DNA from: Buddleja alternifolia
Taxonomy: Eukaryota; Streptophyta; Magnoliopsida; Lamiales; Scrophulariaceae
Assembly: GCA_019426215.1 (NCBI GenBank)
Contig: CM033393.1
Location: 9,644,046 to 9,708,045, forward strand
Direction: 5' to 3'
DNA: 64,000 nt
The position numbers and the translations under genes are program-made. The notes beneath the pieces are model-generated. The model ran no database searches and was not told the DNA's origin. It was given only the letters and a program-made list of their open reading frames with translations. Shown piece after piece: positions 12,956-25,693 of the stretch (its first letter is position 1; each line of letters begins with the position of its first letter).

Positions 12956-14337
12956 ATGTTACCTTTCGAACAAAGGCATATGTTGATTAATAAGATAGAT
13001 ATTATGAAAGAAAAAGAGGATTGGCGGTGTGAAATCGTGGAATATCTTAAAAACCCCGCAAAGGGAGGGTTCTCGAATAAATTAAAATTGAATGCGCATC
13101 ATTATTTCTATGACCGACAGGAACTATACAGAAAAGACTCCCAGGGAGTTTTATTAAAATGTCTTGATCTGGAGGATGCCATGATCATCATGGCCGAAAT
13201 GCATGAAGGAATATGTGGGGCCCATCTAGCGGGACATAAAATGAGATGTTAATACACAGATACGGATACTATTGGCCAACAGTGTTAAGAGATTGTATAA
13301 ATTATGCCAAAGGATGCAGGCAATGTCAAAGGTTCGGTAAAATATTAAGGCAGCCGGCAGCCGAATTGAATTCAATAATCAAACCATGGCCATTTCGAGG
13401 ATGGGCTATGGATATCATTAGCGAAATCAAACCTGCCTCTTCTAAAACACATAGCTACGTCTTGGTGGCAACGGATTATTTCACGAAATGGATCGAGGCT
13501 AAAGCGTTCAAAGACATCAATTCTAAGAAAGTAATGGAGTTCATTAAAGAAAACATAATTACTAGATTCGGGATCCCTGAATCTATAACGTTTGATCAAG
13601 CCAGAGTCTTTAATGGCACCGAGATGCTTGAATTCTTAAATCAATTTGGGATTAAGTTATTAAATTTGACACCGTACTATGCCCAGGCAAACGGGCAAGC
13701 TGAATCATCAAATAAGTTGATTAAAGGTTGCATTTACAAAATGATAGGGAATAACCCCAGAAATTGGCACCAACTGCTAATCGATGCATTGTGGGCCTTG
13801 AGAACAATCAAGAAGGACAGTTTGAGAATATCTCCATTTCAACTGGTTTATGGCCATGAGGCTGTAATTCCTATAGAAATCAATATCAAGTCGAAAAGAG
13901 TTTGCGAACAAATGCACCTTACAGCGGAACAATATATCAAAAATATGAACATTGAACAGTTAGATCATGAGATATTGCAAACTATGGCTTTAAAACGAAT
14001 CAAGCGCCAAAAGAAAAAGATCGAGAAAAGTTACAATAAGAAAGTGAAAACAAGATCCTTCGAAATTGGGGACTTTGTGTGGAAAACAATTCTGTCCAAA
14101 GGGTCGAAAGATCATTTTTATGGAAAATGGTCACCAAAGTGGGAGGGACCATTTTTAATTTCGAATAAGTTATCAGGAAATTCCTTTAAGCTTTAGTATT
14201 TAAATGGGAATGAATATGGAAGAGCTTTAAATGCGAAATATTTAAAGAAATACACACCGAGTATGTTGAAAGAAAACGAAGCAATGATATCCAAAAGACT
14301 ACCCGAAACGGGTAAAAATTTCTTACAATTAAAATAA
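12956..14337 (+). pseudogene. pol: Integrase of the Tat-like element
   Basis: The zinc-binding HHCC part spans HEGICGAHLAGHK to CINYAKGCRQCQ, with a one-base loss at ~13244 shifting frame before LIHRYGYYWP. The catalytic core has D in WAMDIISE, D in TFDQARVFNG and E in NGQAESSNKLIKG, so D,D-35-E is present. The usual TDQG is FDQA here. The C-terminal part (GDFVWKTI, KWSPKWEGPF) ends in TAG at 14194, where glutamine is expected, and reads on to 14337. Confidence 0.88.
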
Positions 14338-14365
14338 AAAATATTAAGGTACATTATTCGAGTTT

Positions 14366-15868
14366 ATCTAAGACCTAATGAAATACGAAGAACTGGCCAA
14401 TACATCTAAGGCTGAATCAAAGGTGTCTCTCTCGAGCAAGGAGGGTTTGACTACTTCTTCAAGCTTGTAAGTTAACCCGGTTATACGATTGTTCAAGGTT
14501 GATAGGTCTTGGTCGACTTGGTCAACTAAGTTAGTCAAACGATCCCTTTCGAGTTGAAGATTAGCGATTTGAGCATCTAGCACTGCAATTCTATCCAAGA
14601 GGTCCACTCAAGAATGCTCTAGAATAGTAACCTGACTATGCAGTTGATCCATTTGCTGGGCATGGCCAGGGGGCACCCCTCATTCGAAGGGATTCATGCC
14701 ATGGTCGACGAAGGCAAGAAGTTTGACAAGGCTGTTTTCGAACACTTCGCGTGCAGTTCAAAACATAGGCAACCACTGATCAACCATCCTTGAATCCGCC
14801 TCGTCAAGAAGAAAATGAAGTTCTTCTAACAACCGGGAATCAGTCAGCCTATGCCTGATGTCATGGAGAGCTTCGTGTAGAGCAACTTGAGAAAATATCA
14901 ATGGAGCCACACTCCCTGAAGATGAAACCGTGAAATTAAATAAGGAACTTAAGAAGATAACGAAATATCATATGTATGATCAATAGACAAGAACCTTCGG
15001 ATGGGGGAGCAAGAGCCATAGAGCTCGAAGGACCAGGGTCCAGAGTTGGTCCAGGAAGACTGGTATGGGGAGGAGCATCCTCAAGCTCTTCTATCCGAAC
15101 TGAAGATGAAGCAGGCAAAGAGCCAAGGGTAAGATAAGGTCCAAGGGAGAGATTTGAGCCAATGCCGTGGAGAATGGATGAATCCACAATAACAGTAGAC
15201 ATTCCTATCGTGGTGCCAAGAGAAAACCTCACTAGAAAGGTGAAAATTAGAAAAAAAGGTATTCGAAATGAGAGAGACTTAAGAAGATATGTAATCACCT
15301 TGTTCGATAAAAGGTTCAAGAGTTGAGCTATGTTCACTGTGCCAGCGCAAAGCCTGGTAATATCAGTGATTTGTTTTCGAATAATTTGCCTCGAGTAACT
15401 ACGCCTCAAGATAGCATTCCAGAACTCCACGAAGCACGCTTCTACTCGAAGGACTCTACAGAAAATTGGTTCAAAATAAGGGGGATCTGGCAGGAGGCTT
15501 GATTTCGAATCAGGGCTTCAGCCTTAGCCCGTTGGCTGTTTGATATATGAAATTGCCTGTCGGACCAAGGGCGATTCATGGTACCCAAAAAGGATAATGC
15601 GAAACACTGGGTTATACTAAATTATCTCGAGCAAAGCTACAAAACGAGAAGCAAGAAAGTGAGCGAATAAAATTAATGCATTCGAAATATAAATATTTTT
15701 TTTTACCTGCGGATTGTAAACTTCAACTCCGGGGGTATGATCAACAAAAAGGAGGTCTCGAGATGATAGGATAGATCTCCATTATGGATGTTCATCAGAA
15801 GAAGGATTTAGCGAGTCAATTGTCCTCATCCAGTTGGGCAGCGCGGTGTAAGACCAATGAGTGCTAAA
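14366..15868 (-). pseudogene. Antisense ORF, C-terminal part
   Basis: This is the 3' part of the antisense ORF whose 5' part lies at 25694-26927. The two join in frame across the copia insertion (...RYDQV + STHWSYTALPNW). It then has possible GT-AG introns: a CAG|GTAAAA donor at about 15706 and an AAG|GTGATT donor near 15300. It includes a Pro/Ser-rich stretch (14990-15130) and ends in a predicted coiled coil (14368-14607: IANLQLERDRLTNLVDQV). In-frame stops are present. It lies between integrase and the 3' LTR, opposite to gag-pol. The function is unknown. Confidence 0.6.
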
Positions 15869-17989
15869 TGTTAGAGTTAGTGCCCGACGCACCAATTATT
15901 GGGCGCCATTCTTTGTAATAGTAACTATAGAGTTTAACAATCGTTTTCTTATAAATAAATTCAATCTCTTTTTATATGTGTGGCATGTCTTTATTTTTAA
16001 ATTAGTTTTTACTTTGGCTTGGAATAAAGCCCCGAAGGATCACACATAGCTATGGGACATCATTGCACATTGGGTGTGGCAATGATGGAATATGTCTCAA
16101 AGGCCGTGATCTTTAAACATTGTTCCAAGTCGCAAAAGGGTTCATCGAGATAAAGGGATATCGATGCAACCCAAAACACTTGCTCATATGATGTATACTC
16201 TGGGAGAAGTGATCTCGTTCCATATATACTGGCACGGTGAAAGCCAATGCATGTATGAGGGTTGCCATTGTGGTAATGGGCTAACTGAACAACCCCATGG
16301 AAGTTCCTAAAGTGGATTCTCAGTTGAACGTGGAACTCTCAGTGGTCTTGTAGTATAAGAGTAATCGTTATGGACCTAAGATTCCATTGGATGCTTTATG
16401 CGTAACCGCGCATGTTCTTGATTTGTTACATGATCACTTCAGATGATCGAATATGGGCAAACTCAGACATGCACGTCTTACGTAGTCAGGCACGTGAGAA
16501 TCAAAAGGAATCTATCTCTGACATTAACCAGTCGGTTAATCTCCTATGGTTACATAGTGAATCGACTTAAGGAATCTTCGGCCGAAGTATGATATCTAAA
16601 GAGGCGTAGAGTTTCCACCTTTAGATAGTCGAAGTCGATTTCACATAACGTGGGAAATATCGTATTGAATTAATAGAGCTTCGACCTTAGTCACTGCTCT
16701 AGATTTAATCGGGAGATTAGATAGAGGGATCTTACTTATGCGAGGATCAAGATCGCAAAAGGCGTATCTTTACTTTCGTTTTATCTAGGTCTTCGGGACC
16801 CTATGCTAGGTGGGCAACCGCGATTTGTAAGTGCTGAAAATTAGCTTGGTGACTAATTCGAGGCATGATTAAATCCAATGATTGATTTAATCTAGTACTT
16901 TCCATTTTAGGAAGGTACACTAGCACTATGGGAAGGTGTACTTACTACTAGATAGAAACGAGCCTAAAGGATCACACACTAACTCGAGAGAGTCACTGCT
17001 TGAATAGATGTGATTAATCAATTTCGAGGAAATTGAGGGAATTAGGAAAGTGTAGTACTTTCCTAATATGGAATATAAATTAATTGAAGAATTTAATTGA
17101 TTTTACTCTTTTAATTAATCTTGTAGAATTAATTAAATTAATGGACCTAGTAGAGTCCAAGTATTTTATTTAATTGGGTAGAGCCCAAGTTAAATAAATA
17201 AATGTTGGAATTAGTTGGTTGGATTTAATTTGACTTGTATTTAATTGATGGGTTGAACCTATAATTAAATTGAGAAGTCAAAATTAAATCCTAGAATCCA
17301 ATTGACTTGTGTTGACCGATTTTTATGAGTAAAATAAGGGAAGGGGGCGCTTTTTTTATGTGGTGGAGGAGGAAGTTTGGGAGAAAGGAAGTTTGGGAGA
17401 GTTTGGGAGAAAGGAAGTTTCCTTTTCCTAATTGGACTCTAGGTAATCTTCACCTTTAAATAAGAGATGAAGAAGACTAAAATTAATAGTCATAATTGCT
17501 GGAAAATTCGCTCCCCACTTAGATCTAAAAATCGTCCATCTCTCTCTCCCTTTCCAACAAGACGTCGTTCTATTCATGTGTTGAATTAAACGACTTAGAA
17601 AATATGCCTACCCTTCACATAATCAAGCTTAAGTTAAGCTTAGAATCGTTTTTTTGTCTAGCACGCAAGGCAAAACGATTGGTGACTTGAAAGAGGTGTG
17701 GATGCATCTTAGAGGTGCGACGCTTGAAGCACTCTAAACCGGGAGATACGAAAAGACGATGGGCAATTTCTTACCCAAGGGAAATTGTGTGGATTTGCAC
17801 CACAGGGTTGCTGAGATCCAAAGTACGAGGTGAAACGAAATTTTCGAAAGGTATAACTTCGTTTACCTCCTTACCAAATTCGATCGAACCAATTCCATAT
17901 TCCTGTTTTCTGGTGGTTGTACGTTTACCTTTTGTAAAATTTTAATTTCTGCTGCCACGAGTCACCCGAGGGAATGAGTCAACCCAATA
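15869..17989 (+). repeat. Left LTR of the nested copia element
   Basis: Starts TGTTAGAGTTAG and ends AACCCAATA (right copy AACCCAACA). Compared with the right LTR and the fragment at 39047-39906 it lacks ~45 bp near 17370 (AGAGTTTTCCCC...), replaced by a GTTTGGGAGAAAGGAA duplication. A small ORF (17715-17945) is also present in the other two copies. Confidence 0.9.
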
Positions 17990-17990
17990 G

Positions 17991-18003
17991 TGGTATCAGA
18001 GCC
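17991..18003 (+). other. Primer binding site (initiator Met-tRNA type)
   Basis: TGGTATCAGAGCC follows the left LTR by one base. This is the standard plant copia primer binding site, complementary to the 3' end of initiator methionine tRNA. Confidence 0.9.
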
Positions 18004-19667
18004 ATGGTTTGGCTCGATCGAATTTTTATGTGATTATGCATGTTTGTTTTTACGTTTTAAATTGTAAAATCGAAAGCATGATAATCAATATGTTCATTGT
18101 TAGACTAGGATTGATTTTGATTTGGGATGTTGTTTGATTTTTATGATTCTAATGTTTAAAAGTCATTGGTTTTAGAAATCATGAAATTTGAAATTTGGGT
18201 ATATGATTGTTTTTGAAGTTTTTGATCTAGTTTTATGAAATCACCTTTGGTAGGGTGTTGCGAGATGGTTGAACCGAAGGTTTAATCATTTAGTAATAAA
18301 ACTCAGACCTTAGGAGAATTCAGATTCGTTAATCGAAACTCGAAAGAATCACGAACGTGCGAAAAACTGATTTGAAAATCGCAAACAGCAACAGCCGCTG
18401 CTCGCGGCGCCTAGGCATGGTCAACAGAAAGTTAAATAAATTTTTTTTTCTTCCCTTTCTTTATACTTTCTGGAGGTGGGTGACCCAAAGACCTTACCTA
18501 TGATGTTTTAGACTTGTAAACTCTAAGAAAGGTTTTAGAAATCAATATCGAACTTATCCCAATGATATTTGCAATCTAGTTTGAATGATGAATGGGTAAA
18601 ATTTACTTTATCGCATGTATGTTTGTTGCTTGGCATGTTTATGTGATAAAAGGATGAACCACGAGCCTAGTCGTAGTGTTGGTTTTCTATGTATGTAATT
18701 ATACTAGAGTTGTAAATAATAGCCGGTTTGGCTCTTTACTTTTCCGTATAGTAGATTAGTAGTTTTTGGTATTCTATGTAATCGAAGACGGAGCAAGGAG
18801 ACGGAGCCAAAACTTGAAGACTTGTATGCTGAGGTGATACCATTGTAATATTCTAGGCTAGTTTTTACTTTCTAGAATGTCCAAACCCACTTTGACTCGA
18901 GTGAGTTACTAGGTTAGGGCTCGAGGTGGTTCATCCTCAATTTTACCGCTTTGTGGGTGTTTTATTTATCTGTCTATGATGATTATGTGATGTAATGCAT
19001 GCATAGGATAGATAATTAAAACAAGATAATTAAATCTGATGAGACCCCCCAATAACCATGTTATAATTCCCTTCTGCGAAAATATTAGGCTTATGTGATA
19101 GTAAGAATGGAATTCTATTGTCATGCCTTCCATCATAAGTCTTCACCATGTGAAACGCCGCTAAAGGTTCAATCCTTTTGCTCAGAAAATGTGGTGGATT
19201 GGATCCGAGGTAGGATGTGAGTGTTTACTAAGCACTACGGTGCCCCGTGGAAATCGGTTGGTTTCATTGCTTTGCTCAGAAAATGGGGGCAATGGAATTG
19301 ATGGTTATAAATGGGATATTTGATGAGTCGAGCCTAACATCGTCCCTCATATGTTAGCTCAGAAAATGGGGCACATGTGGGAGATGAGGAAAACCATCTT
19401 GAGAACTATCTAAAAAGATAGAAGGTCCGGTAAGGCTACTATTCAAAATCATCGTATGTTAGCTCAGAAAATGGGGCATATGATGAAGTGAGAATAGATC
19501 TCAAGCCCACTAAAGAAACTAACGTTTCTTCGAATCATGTCAAGAGGGTGGTGTGATTTGAGAAAAAAAGTGGGAGACTTGTACAATTAAAGACCAAATT
19601 GTATAAGGACTTTATCTGAAAATCCATTATTAATTGTCTGTTGTGCATTTTTGTAGATAAACGAAAA
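18004..19667 (+). other. Long untranslated leader of the copia element
   Basis: About 1.66 kb between primer binding site and gag has no supported ORF. It carries TTAG/GATT-rich DNA and, at 19166-19490, an array of four stem-loops listed separately. A leader this long is a plausible site for RNA packaging, dimerisation or translation control. Confidence 0.7.
19166..19490 (+). ncRNA. Array of four stem-loops with a shared loop
   Basis: GCTCAGAAAATG occurs at 19180, 19274, 19357 and 19462, followed by TGG or GGG. Each copy sits in an 18-20-nt loop closed by a 9-10-bp stem. The four stems differ: (1) 19166-19175 with 19196-19205; (2) 19261-19270 with 19289-19298; (3) 19346-19354 with 19373-19381; (4) 19449-19458 with 19477-19486. 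The pairs include G-U pairs but no mismatch in the core. A constant loop on variable but complementary stems points to an RNA structure under selection. The role is unknown; copia RNA packaging or dimerisation is one possibility. Confidence 0.7.
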
Positions 19668-20454
19668 TTGCTAAAAATCCTCTTTATACAATTCTTGAAA
19701 CCAACAAACTGAACGAACCAAAATTTTTGGACTGGCTTAGAAACCTAAAACTCGTTCTTCAATATGAAAAGAAGGATTATATCCTGACGGCTATACAGTC
19801 GGAACGATGAAAGCAGTGATGAGGATAGAGAGTACGCAAAGCTGTGGTCGGATGATAACATCCAAGCTCGATGCATCATCGTGACTTCTATGTCAAATGA
19901 GTTGCAAAAGCAACATGAAAATATGATTATGGCAAAGGAAATCATCAACCACTTAGAAGAGCTTTACGGTACTAAGACTAGGAGAGAACGATATGCTATA
20001 TCAAAACAACTATTTGGAGCAAGGATGAATGAAGGGGCGTCTGTGAGTGAGCACGTCCTTAAAATGATCCAATTGATTCATAAGATGAATGATTTGGATG
20101 TGCTACACGGAGACCTTTGTGTCGACCTTGTGCTTCAATCTCTCCCAAAGTCATATGATCAATTCGTCATCAATTTCAACATGAACAACTTGAATGCTTC
20201 ATTGAATGAATTATTGAACATGTTGATAACTGCTGAAAGCACCATCAAGAAGGATAAATCGGTGCTTCTTATGAATTCCTCCTCAAAAGCCAATAAGGGC
20301 AACAAGAAGAAGAATCAGATTAAGAAGCTGAAAGGTAATGGTGGTGTGAAGAAGGGTAAGAAGTCTAAGTCTAAAAAGTCTGATGAGTGCTTCAAAAGTG
20401 GAAAAGTTGGGCACTGGCAAAGGAACTGCAAAGAGCCTCAGGCCCAAGGTATGT
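19668..20454 (+). pseudogene. gag: gag of the nested copia element
   Basis: Homology starts near 19668 (NPLYTILETNKL), where the expected ATG is absent. After a frame break near 19808 a long frame runs from 19810 (DREYAKLWSDDN) through the UBN2-like capsid (NHLEELYGTKTRRERYAISKQLF, LVLQSLPKSYDQF). A Lys-rich tail ends in the zinc knuckle CFKSGKVGHWQRNC, in which the second cysteine of CX2CX4HX4C is serine, so metal binding should be impaired. It feeds into protease in the same frame. Confidence 0.85.
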
Positions 20455-20898
20455 TCTTTGTTGAAGTTAACTTCACTGTTAACGATTCTTCTTGGGTTTT
20501 TGACACTGGATGCGGTGTTCATATCTGCAATGATTTGCAGGTGATGAAAAGAACCAAGGAGCTAAGCAGAGCAGATATGACCCTGCGGATGGAGAATGGA
20601 GCATTGGTTGCTGCCAAAGCCGTGGGGACGATCTACTTAGTTAGGAGATAGGAAATTAGTTTTACATTCTGTTTATTTTGTTCCTGGAATAATAAGAAAT
20701 ATTATCTCGATTCCGGTTTTGGATAGAGAAGGATATTGTTTTGAGATTCGTAATAAAAGTTTGCTTTTGTATTATGAATCGTGTCTTATTATGGAATCAA
20801 AAATGAAAGATGGAATGTATACAATATCCCCAATAATTTCCAATCTCAATATTTAACAAAGTAACAAACATAAACAATATAATCAAGTAAACGCACAA
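20455..20898 (+). pseudogene. pol: Copia protease and linker
   Basis: WVFDTGCGVHIC holds the aspartic protease DTG triad (usually DTGA/S). The frame stops at 20649-20651 after IYLVRR, then continues recognisably (VYFVPGIIRNIISIPVLD) to another stop near 20853 before the integrase zinc finger. Confidence 0.75.
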
Positions 20899-21933
20899 AT
20901 GTGGCACGAAAGACTTGGACATATTTCCAAAGAAAGAATTCGAACATTGGCAAAACATTTAGGTGTAAATGCCTTAGATGAATTGTCAAGTTGCGAATCA
21001 TGTCTTAAAGGAAAAATGACCAAGTTACCATTTTCGGGGAAAGCGGACCGAGCCACAAAACCATTGGACTTGGTCCATACGGACGTGTGTGGGCCAATGA
21101 GTGTTGGCACTCAAGGTGGCCAAAGCTACTTCATAACTTTTACCGATGATTATTCACGGTATGGTTATTTATATCTTATGAGATATAAATCTGAATCTTT
21201 TGAGAAGTTTAAGGAGTTCAGAAATGAAGTAGGGAAACAACTCGGTAGAAGTACTAAGGCTCTTCAATCGGATCGAGGAGGAGAATACTTGTCTACAGAG
21301 TTTCTTGATTATCTTAAAGAGAATGGAATTCTCTCACAGTGGACACCGCTCGACACACCTCAACATAACGGGGTAGCCGAGCATAGGAATCGAACATTAC
21401 TAGATATGGTTCAATCCATGATGAGTTTCACTAAAGTTCCTAAGTCCATGTGGGGCTATGCTCTTGAAACGGATATCTATTTGTTGAATAGATCACCTAG
21501 CAAGACGGTGCCCAATACCCCATATGAAAGTTGATGTGGAAAGACGCCCTCATATAATCATTTGAGAATATGGGGTTGTCCAGCTTATGTAAAGCATTTA
21601 GTGGGAGACAAATTGGACCCCAACTCCTCTTTGTGCTATTTTGTAGGATATCCAAAGGAAACTGTTGGATATTACTTCTACAGCCCAACAGAACAAAAGG
21701 TTATTGTTTCGAGAAATGCCAATTTCTTGGAGAGGGGTCACCTTCTAGATAGAAAGGGCGAGGTTGTAGAACTTGATGAGGTCCATCAAAATGGATCAAG
21801 TCAAGAAATACAAATTAACCCACCCGACACCAACGAGGCTACATTAGAGGCACCCACCGAAAACACACAACCTTTGAGGAGATCAAAGAGGATCCCAAAG
21901 GAGCCTGAAAGATGGCTAGGCCTATTGCAATAG
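20899..21933 (+). pseudogene. pol: Copia integrase
   Basis: The zinc-binding H-H-C-C region is MWHERLGHISKERI...SCESCLKGKM. The core has D in LVHTDVCGPM, D in LQSDRGGEYL and E in NGVAEHRNRTLL, so the catalytic triad is intact. A TGA at 21532-21534 interrupts after NTPYES, where tryptophan is expected. The downstream domain includes LRIWGCPAYVKH and VGYPKETVGYYFY. The TAG at 21931-21933 ends the segment before the RT linker. Confidence 0.9.
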
Positions 21934-22026
21934 GAGGGTACTCAAGATCCTTCTCTAAACTCTGATCCGAAGAGTTTTAAGAGTGCAATGTCTGACATTG
22001 ATTCGAGAAAATAGCTAGAGGCCATG

Positions 22027-22974
22027 ACATCCAAAATGGACTCCATGTACTCCAACAAGATATAGACCTTGGTTGACCCGCCTGAGGGCATCAAGCCCAT
22101 TGGCTGTAAGTGGGTCTACAAGCGAAAGCTTGGAGTCGATGGTGAGGTAGTTACCTATAAGGCTCGCCTCATGGCAAAAGGATTTACTCAAAGACAAGGG
22201 ATTGACTATGAGGAAACCTTCTCTCCAGTGGCCATGCTGAAACCCATTAGGATTATGCTTGCTATATCTGCATATTTTGATTATGAAATATGGCAGATGG
22301 ATGTAAAGACTGCATTCCTCAATGGAGAAATTGAGGAAGAGATTTACATGCAACAGCCAGAGGGTTTTACATCCAAAGGGAGCAAACACAAAGTGTGTAA
22401 ACTCTAAAGGTCCATCTATGGACTTAAGCAAGTTTCTCGAAGTTGGAACAAACATTTTGACACTGTCATACAAGAATATGGATACGTTCAAAACGTTGAA
22501 GAGGCATGTGTTTATAAGAAAGACAGTGGGAGCGCAGTCATGTTCATCATACTTTATGTCGATGGCATCCTACTAATTGAAAATGATGTAGGGATGATGC
22601 AGTCGACTAAAGTATGGCTCTCTAATAAATTCTCCATGAAAGATATGGGAGAGGCGTCCTACATACAAGGTATGAAGATCTATAGGGATAGATCGAGTAG
22701 AATGCTAGGTCTCTCCCAATCTGCATATATCGATCGCGTACTCAAAAGATTTGAGATGGAAGATTCCAAAAAGGGATTCTTGCCAATAGGACATGGCATC
22801 ACACTTTCCAAGTCTATGTGCCCAAAGACTGAGGAAGAAAGTGTGAAAATGTCCAAAACTCCCTATGCTTCTGCGATAGGTAGTATAATGTACGCGATGA
22901 TATGCATAAGACCCGATGTAGCTTATGCATTGAGTGCGTGCAGTCGATATCAAGCGAATCCAGGCATGGCACAC
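22027..22974 (+). pseudogene. pol: Copia reverse transcriptase
   Basis: The RT blocks are GCKWVYKRK, KARLMAKGFTQRQGIDYEETFSPV split by a few residues, QMDVKTAFLNGE, and SIYGLKQ after a TAA near 22405. The catalytic YVDD is YVDG here (LYVDGILL, near 22556), so one catalytic aspartate is lost and the enzyme should be inactive even without the stops. The end includes RPDVAYALSACSRYQ and a TAG at 22975-22977 where tryptophan is expected (AH-W-SLVK). Confidence 0.92.
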
Positions 22975-22977
22975 TAG

Positions 22978-23541
22978 AGTTTGGTGAAAACAATCCTTAA
23001 GTATCTGAGAAGAACTAAGGAGTTGTTCTTGATATACGGGCGAGGAGAATTGGGATTAGAGGGGTTTACTGATTCGAGTTTCCAATCCGACAAGGATGAA
23101 TCGAAGTCGGTCTCTGGGTTTGTATTTCTACTTAATGGCAGAGCGGTTAGCTGGAAGAGTTCCAAGCAGGCAACCATAGCCGACTCCACCACTGAAGCAG
23201 AATTCATTGCAACAAATGAGGCTGCAAAAGAAGCTGTTTGGATGAGGAACTTCATCCAAGAATTGGGCGTCGTTCCATCCATTGGGGATCTAGTAACGGT
23301 CTACTGTGATAACAACGAGGCTATTGCGCAAGCAAAAGAGCCGAGGTCTCATCAAAAATCCAAACATGTTCTGAGGAAATTTCGATTGATATGAGAAATA
23401 ATTGGAAGAGACGACGTGCGAATGGAGCGCGTGGACGCAGCGGACAACATAGCGGACCCACTCACCGAACCCCTTAGCCAAAAAGTATTTGAAGGACATC
23501 TGGGAAGAATGGGCCTTAAGTACATGGGCAATTGGCACTAG
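22978..23541 (+). pseudogene. pol: Copia RNase H
   Basis: LEGFTDSSFQSDKDESKSVSG, SSKQATIADSTTEAEF and VYCDNNEAI give the D-E-D order of copia RNase H. A TGA at 23392-23394 replaces the expected arginine in FRLI-R-EIIGR (CGA to TGA). The tail AADNIADPLTEPL and LGRMGLKYMGNWH is the usual copia polyprotein end. A polypurine tract, GGGCAAGTGGGAGA (23541-23554), follows. Confidence 0.9.
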
Positions 23542-23555
23542 GGCAAGTGGGAGAT

Positions 23556-25693
23556 TGTTTGAGTTAGTGCCCGGCGCACCAATTATTGGGCGCCATTCTT
23601 TGTAATAGTAACTCTAGAGTTGAACAATCGTTTTCTTATAAATAAAGTCAATCTCCTTTTATATGTGTGGCATGTCTTTATTCTTAAATTAATTTTTACT
23701 TTGGCTTAGAATAAAGTCTCGAAGGATCACACATAGCTATGGGACATCATTGCACATTGGGTGTGGCAATGATGGAATATGTCTCAAAGGCTGTGATCTT
23801 TAAACATTGTTCCAAATTGTAAAAGGGTTCATCGAGATAAAGGGATATCGATGCAACCTAACAGACTTGCTCATATGATGTATACCTTGGGAGAAGTGTA
23901 TCTCGTTCCATAGACACTGGCACGGTGAAAGCCAATGCATATATGAGGGTTGCCATTGTGGTAATGGGCGAACTAAACAACGCCATGGAAGTTCCTAAAA
24001 TGGATTACCAGTCGAATGTGGAACTTCCAGTGGTCTTGTAGTATAAGAGTAATCCTTATGGACCTAAGATTCCATTGGATGTCTTATGCGTAACCGCGCA
24101 TGTTCTTGATTTGTTACATGATCACTTCAGATGATCGAATATGGGCAAACTCAGACATGCACGTCTTACGTAGTAAGGCACGTGAGAATCAAAAGGAATC
24201 TATCTCTGACATTAGCCAGTCGGTTAATCTCCTATGGTTACATAGTGAATCGACTTAAGGAATCTTCGTCGGAAGTATGATATCTAAAGAGGCGTAGGGT
24301 TTCCTCGTTTAGATAGTCGAAGTCGATTTCACATAACGTGGGAAACATAGTATTGAATTAATAGAGCTTCGACCTTAGCCATTGCTCTAGATTTAATCGG
24401 GAGATTAGATAGAGGGATCTTACTAATGCTAGGATCAAGATCGCAAAAGGCAAATCTTTACTTTCGTTTTATCTAGGTCTTCGGGACCCTATGTTAGGTG
24501 GCCAACCGTGATTTGTAAGTGCCGAGATTTAGCTTAGTGACTAATTCGAGGCTTGATTAAATCAAAGGATTGATTTAATCTAGTACTTTCCATTTTAGGA
24601 AGGTACACTAGCACTGGGGGAAGGTGTACTTACTACTAGATAGAAACGAGCCTAAGGGGTCACACACTAACTCAAGAGAGTCACTGCTTGAATAGATGTG
24701 ATTAATCAATTTTGAGGAAATTGAGGGAATTAGGAAAGTGTAGTACTTTCCTAATATGGAATATAAATTAATTGAAGGATTCAATTAATTTTACTCTTTT
24801 AATTAATCTTGTAGAATTAATTTAATTAATGGACCTAGTAGAGTTCAAGTATTTTATTTAATTGGGTAGAGCCCAAGTTAAATAAATAAATGTTGGAATT
24901 AGTTGGATTTAATTTGACTTGTATTTAATTGATCGGTTGAACCTAATATTAAATCGACAAGTCAAAATTAAATCCTAGAATCCAACTGACTTGTGTTGAC
25001 CAATTTTTATGAGTAAAATAAGGGAAGCGGGCGTTTTTTTATGTGGTGGAGGAGGAAAAGAGTTTTCCCCTCCTCCAAGTCTTCATAGGATAAGGATTAC
25101 TAGAGAGTTTGGGAGAAAGGAAGTTTCCTTTTCCTAATTGGACTCTAGGTAATCTTCACCTTTAAATAAGAGATGAAGGAGACGAAAATTAACAGTCATG
25201 ATTGCTGGAAAATTTGCCCCACTTAGACCTAAAACCCGGCCATCTCTCTCTCCCTTTCCAACAAGACGTCGTTCTATTCCTGTGTTAAATTAAACGACTT
25301 AGAAAATATTCCTACCCTTCACATAATCAAGCCTAAGTTAAGCTTAGAATCGTTTTGTTGTCTAGCACGCAAGACAAGACGATTGGTGACTTGAACGAGG
25401 TATGGATACATCTTAGAGGTGCGACGCTTGGAGCACTCTAAACCGGGAGATACGAAAAGACGACGGGCAATTTCTCACCCAAGGGAAATTGTGTGGATTT
25501 GCCGCACAGGGTTGCTGAGATCCAAAGTACGAGGTGAAACAAAATTTTCGAAAGGTATAATTTCGTTTACCGCTTTATCAAATTCGATCGAACCAATTCC
25601 ATATTCCTGTTTTCGGGTGGTTGTACGTTTATCTTTTGTAAAATTTTAATTTCCGCTGCCACGAGCCACCCGAGGGAATGAGTCAACCCAACA
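23556..25693 (+). repeat. Right LTR of the nested copia element
   Basis: Starts TGTTTGAGTTAG after the polypurine tract and ends AACCCAACA. It is collinear with 15869-17989. It keeps the ~45-bp segment near 25058-25105 missing from the left LTR and shared with 39270-39316. Confidence 0.9.

Larger units (their letters stand above)
15869..25693 (+). mobile_element. Ty1-copia retrotransposon nested in the antisense ORF
   Basis: Two ~2.1-kb LTRs (15869-17989 and 23556-25693) flank a primer binding site, a long structured leader, gag, protease, integrase, RT and RNase H in copia order. The ends are TGTT...AACA. The target site was CTTAC: it is intact on the right (25694-25698), and the left copy (15864-15868, CTAAA) differs at two bases. 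Reconstructing CTTAC restores the antisense host frame. By eye, about a dozen differences appear in the first ~260 LTR bases, so it is not recent. Many stops make it defective. Confidence 0.93.

Noticed and set aside
25570..25690. The antisense ORF reading on into the copia LTR after RYDQV as a real C terminus, or CAG|GTAAGT there as a splice donor
   Set aside because: Joining across the target duplication gives a continuous frame to the left flank, so the LTR sequence is an insertion and no intron is needed.
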